A stretch of 64,000 bases of DNA from positions 6,561,974 to 6,625,973 of the forward strand of contig ML662465.1 in assembly GCA_007570785.1 (NCBI GenBank), in the 5' to 3' direction. Both the position numbers and the translations under genes were made by a program. The notes under the pieces were generated by a model that saw nothing but the letters and a program-made list of their open reading frames with translations, made no database searches and was not told where the DNA came from. This document shows, one piece after another, positions 46,501 through 52,500 of this stretch. Within the stretch, counting starts at the first letter, position 1. Each line of letters starts with the position of its first letter. The stretch is from Antilocapra americana. Lineage: Eukaryota > Chordata > Mammalia > Artiodactyla > Antilocapridae.

Positions 46501-49500
46501 CCCCTGACCAGTGCGATTCAGAGAGGACAGGATGAGAAGGGTGGGAACAATAACCAGCAAAGTCATAACACTCCCTACGATTACGAAATGCCCTCTTCTC
46601 CTGGAAATCTTTCCTCAGACAGCATCCTGGCCAGCACCTCACGGCAACCTTGCCAAGGACGGACAGGCGGGTGAGTTAGTTTTCTGATCACTGATGAGGT
46701 ACCCGAGGCTCAGAGAAGACGGAAGCAACTCACCTACGGACCTGCGGCAACCACGAAATGGCAAACCCAGGACTCACATCCAAGCCTGTCAGGCCCCAGT
46801 TGCAAGAAGGTGAACTAAACATAGAGTTATCATATGCCAGTCATTCCATTCCCAAGGACCTACTTGACAGAAATGAAAGCATGCCCACACAAAGACTTGT
46901 GCAGCGTTATTCGTAACAGCCAAAAGGGAGAAACAACCAAAACGTCCATCAGCTGACAAATGGATAAACAAAATTGGTGTATCTACCATCAATAAAAAGG
47001 AACGCAGTACTGACACACACTTCAACACTGATGAGCCTTGAAAATACTATGCTGGGACCTTCTGGTGGCCCAGGGGGTAAGACTCCACGCTTCCAATGTA
47101 GAGGGCGTGAGTTTGATCCCTGGTCTGGGAAACTAAGATCCCACATGCCATGTAGCACAGCCAATAAATTAATTAATTAACAGATTTTAAAAACCCACAT
47201 CAATAACACTATGCTAAGTGAAAGAAGCCAGACACAAAAGGCCATATATCACATAATTCTATTTATATGAACTGTCCGGAAGAGGGAAATCTATGGAGAC
47301 TGAAAATACACTCGGGGATACTAGGGTCTGTGTGGAATAAGGATATGGGGGGCAGGCGATGGCTAAGAAGTATGGGGTTTCTTTCAGGGTAATGAAAAGG
47401 AGCTAAAATTGGTTGTGGTGATGTGGATGCATAATTTTATAAATATACTAAAAGCTACTGAATTGAACATTTTAAATTGGTAAATTGGATGGTATGTGAA
47501 CTATATTTCAATAAAGCTGCTAAAAATTACAAACTAAAGGTAAAGAAGGGGGACACCTCTCCCCCCGCCAATGAATATCTAACATATTTCCATAAAGAGT
47601 CATGTCCCTCCAGCTCAGCCTCTTCCTGTTTTCCAGACGCCAGGTCACTGATTGCCAGAAGCAATCTCTTTTGCTTCCACCACCCAGCAGGCCCTTGTTT
47701 TGCTGGAAGTCCAAATCTTTGTGGACCCAGGACACACCTAAGTTTCCCCTTCCAATTCTGTATTCCCAGAGCAGTGGGTGGAGCGTCAAGATGGTCAGCA
47801 GCTCTTTGTATGCACAGAGCTTCCTGTGGTCAGTGGCCAAAAGCTGCCAGGCGAGGGCCTTCCAGGGCGCAGGTGAGCAGGGGCACCTCTCTTCCCAGTG
47901 AGTCATCGGACGTTCATCTGTCTCCTTCCGGGGTGATCGATGTACTTTGACCAAGCTGCCAGAGCCACCTTGGGTGGGTGGAAAGTATCAGTCTAACCAC
48001 CAACGTCTACAAGAAGGGCGTGGGAAGCAGGCGTGCCCATGTATCACAGGGGCACCAATGCCAGTGCAACCTCTTTGACGGGCAATGGCCAATGCTCAGC
48101 CAAGTTCAAACCCACAAACGTTTTCTCCAGCCATTCCACATCTGGGGATTTACCCAGCAAATGCACCCTGTGGAGGCACCAGGACACACGCACGTAAGAA
48201 ACACACATAAGAGATGCTTGCGGAAGCACCATTTGTGGTAGCAAACGCTTAGAAATGCCCCTCACGCCTACCCACCAGGGACTGGCTAAATATATGACAG
48301 TGCTTTGCAGATAAGGTCAAGATAATCAGCCGTGAGAAACTAAAACAAAATAAGCAAGACAACATGCTGCACTCATGAAGGGCACCAAGCAATTAAGATC
48401 TCAGAGCCTCGGGTTTCCCATATGTCGAAGCACCAATCGTAGGACTGCTGCACAGATTCAACGAGTTGCTATGAGTAACCGCATACAGAGCAGGCCTGCC
48501 CGACCCACAGAGCCGGCTACGTAAGTTCCAGCTGATGTCAGCTTGTGTGCGCCAATACGGGAAGACGGCACAGGAGTGCAAAACAGGTAAAATGACATTT
48601 CCGCGAAAAAGACAAGGAAGAGATTCACATACATACATACATTTACATTCACAAGAACATTCCCCAGGGAGATAGGGTCGGAGGCGGGAGGATTGCTTTT
48701 CACTGTTTATCATTTGTGCAACGTGAATTCTTTCTGCAGAGTAGGTATGTTGTTTACATATTACAAAACACATATATTTCAAAGTTTGTTCAGATGTATG
48801 TTTAGGAGATTTATTATAACACTGTAATAAAAAAGGGGAAGCAACCCAAGTGTCCCTCAAGAGGAAGGGCTTCCCTGGTGGTTCAGACTGTAATGCGGAA
48901 GACCTGGGTTCAATCCCTGGGTTGGGAAGATCCCCTGGAGGAGGGAACAGCTACCTACTCAAGTGTTCAGGCCTGGAGAATTCCACGGACAGAGGAGTCT
49001 GGCAGACTACAGTCCATGGGGTTGCAAAGATTTGGACATGACTGACTGATGGACTGGCTAAATAAACCCCTGTACATCAAGTGATGGAATCCAACTTAAT
49101 TCACTTAAATAAAAAAAAAAAAAGATGATCTCTCTGTTTTGATAGGAACAATCTCTGAGATATTCTCAGACAAGGAAAACAATTCTTTTAAATACAAATT
49201 TCCACATCATTAAAAAACTGAAAACATACCATATGCTACATATGTTAATGCTAGAAAATGCAGACATTGTGAAACAGAAGCAGAAAAGGAATAATCCTAT
49301 CCAAAGACAATCTCTGTTGGCATCTTGATGTATTTTTTTTTCTCTTTTGCAAACTTCATTAGAGTAATTGAAGGGAAGTTAGAAAAAAGCCCGAGTCTCT
49401 TCCAAACAAAAATGTCACATATAAATGAATTTGAATTACTGGTAAAGTATTTGGAATATATTTAGAGCAAATGTTTTAGATTATATGAGTAAATCTGATT

Positions 49501-52500
49501 AGTAAAAGAGGATTATTCAGAGTTATGAAAAAAATTTGAATGAGAACTATGAATAACAAACATACAAATATTCAACAAAACAAGGTTACAAAAACAAGTC
49601 TATATGCAAGTACCTGTGACAGCACATATATTACCATATGCATATATATAAACATACATCTATGCATGTGAAAAACAGCATATATATGCATACTGTGAGC
49701 AAAAATTGGAAGAAAAATATGTCCATGTAAAAGTATTTATATAATATTGTACACAGAGGCTTGATGTACTTTCTTTTAGGGTTTTGCTCTGTGTGTATGT
49801 GTGTGTATTTACAGAGCTATAATCATACTCTATACCCTGTTCTTTAAAATTAACTCCAGAATGGAAGCACTTTCCCACGTTATGACAGCATCCTCCATAA
49901 ACATCCTTCTGTTGGCTGTTGGATGTTCTACCCAAGGGAGGGCCCCCTGAGCAAAGTCTGTTACCATCCTCCTGGGGATTCAGGCAACATTCCCTGGCCT
50001 TGACAGCGACAGACTCAATAGTTCACAATACACGCCTGGTACCTGCCAGGGTGGCGCCACCTTGGAGGAACGCCAGGTGGTCATTTTGATTAAACAACCC
50101 AAGTTGCCATGTCGACAGTAAATGAAAAACCACGTTTGGTTTGTTGAGTGCCAGGGAGAGTGAGGTTTGGAAAACTGAGCTTCTGCCTCCCTCTGAAGTC
50201 ACCACTGGCAACAAGAACCCCATAGAGCCTGCCTTCTATCACCTAGGAGAGTGGGCAGCCAAGAGCTACATCTTGTCCTTAAATGGCCCTTCCGCTGAGT
50301 ATAGATATGGGAAGTGGAACAGGACACAGGCCCTCTCCTTGAGGTCAGGGGCTGACTCATAAACAGAACGACATTCAAGAATGACAGATGTATAGAAAGG
50401 TCTGCTATGAGCCTCAGGGAATGTGGAGGAGATAGCCAGGGTAGGATGTCAAGGGAGACGGACCAGGAGCCTGGTCATTTTAACAGACCCAGATGTCAGC
50501 TGAAAGAGGTTTCAGGCAGAGGTGAGAAAAGCAATGCCTGTTGCAGGAGCAGAGAAAGGTGCAGAGTCCCTGGCAGTCATGAGCTCCCATCCTCAGTGAG
50601 GACTGTGACTTGCAGAATCTTTGAGTTTTGTCTTCACTCTGTTGTGTCCAATTCTTTGGGACCCTTTAGGCTGTAGCCTGCCAGGCTCCTCTGTCCATGG
50701 GATAAGAATACTGGAGTGGGTTGCCATTTCCTCCTCTGGAGGATTTTCCTGACCCAGGGATCAAACCTGAGTCTCCTGCACTGCAGGCAAATTCTGAAGC
50801 CCATGAGTTTTAAAGACAGCCAATTACTGATGTTTCTTTGGGGGAGAAGTGGTTACCTGGCTGTGTTGCTCTCTGTATTTTTCTTCTTCTAAAAACATCT
50901 TTTGTGTACACAAGTAATGCATACATGTAATTTTATAAGCTTCAAATGTTTTAAAATGTATACAATGTAGGGACTTCCTTGGTGGTCCAGTGGTTAAAAT
51001 CCGCCTGCTAACGCAGGGGAAACAGGTTCTATCCTTGGTCAGGAAAGATGCCACATGCTGTGGGGCAACTAAGCCCATGCACCATAACTACTGAGTCTGT
51101 GGTCTAGTGCCCAGGAGCCGCAACTACTGAAGCCCGCGTGCCTCAGAGCCTGTGCTGCGCAACAAGAGAAGCCACCGCAAGAAGCCCGTGCACCACAGCT
51201 AGAGAGTAGCTCCTGCTGATTGCAACTAGAGAAAGCCTGTGTGTAGCAATGAAGACCCAGAGCAGCTAAAAATAAATTAAAAAAAATTTTAAAGTAGCAT
51301 CTGTTTAAAAGATATGGATGTGTAAAATATATATGCAACATATTATAATAATCACAGTTCCCCTTTAGATCACTCTCTCCCCCAGAGAGCATTACCATTG
51401 ACTCTTTGTTGGATACAAATTCCCTCTTCTCATTAGTAATTTTTAACTTTGTTTATAACCTAAGTGTTTGCTAAGAAAATACTAATATATGTGTATCTAT
51501 GTTTTCTGATACAAATAGGAATCACATTATATATTTCAACTTGCTTTTTCACTTCTCAGCACATAAAAATAAAAATAGCTAACATTCTGTTCTTATTATG
51601 GACCATCAGTATCCCAAGAGCTATTCATGGATTTTGGTTTCACCCCACAAAAAAATGTATCTTGTGTATATCTTGGCACTGTTTCAAGTCAATTCACATA
51701 GAAACATCTTTGCTTTAATGTAAATAAAGCATTGTGCTAGGACTATGGTCTATAATTAAACAGGACCCTCCTCAATGGAATATTTTAGCGGTTTCCATTC
51801 TTTCTTTATTACAATGTTGCAAAACACATCTTTGAATATGTAAACCTCAACACTTGCACAAATGTTTCATCGCTTGTTCTCAACTGAGGATGGTATCCTC
51901 TCATATGGCCTTAGCAAATGCACGGTGGGGAACATTCTGGGTTGTCATAATAAACAGGGAGGAATATAACATAATGAATAGGCGGGAATCTGGCATTCAG
52001 TGAGCTGGGATGAGACATGCTGAAAGTCCTACAATATAAGGGACAGTCCCACCAAATAAACAATTCTCCCCACCTAAAACTAATAGTCTCTGTTTACTAT
52101 AACTGACGTATAAATATTTTTTACTTTAATAATGATTGTCAAATGGCCCACAGAGGTTTCTGTTTTATGTAAACACCATCTATCTGTCCTCTGATGAGAC
52201 AGCACCCACGGTAAAGTGAGTTTAGCACTCATCCATCTCCTCACTGATTCCAAATAAAGCACCTACTAGATGCCAGGGATGAGTGATGAGCAGGCCACAG
52301 CGTCCTGCCCTCATAAAGCTCCCATCCTAAGCCAGACCTATAGACAAATAGGTCTGGATTTGCTGGATCACGCACTTGTGCTTCCTTTAAAGGATTCACC
52401 AAACTGCGTTTTGGGGTCACACTGTCTGAGACCCTCCAGCTCTTGGGCCCACAGGCAGCTGCTGTGGATGGAGCCCTTCTGAAGGGTCTGCCCCACTAGG

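Noticed and set aside
47477..47954. Open frames of 157 and 144 codons on both strands
   Set aside because: They begin in an L1 tail and show no recognisable domain, splice structure or start context.
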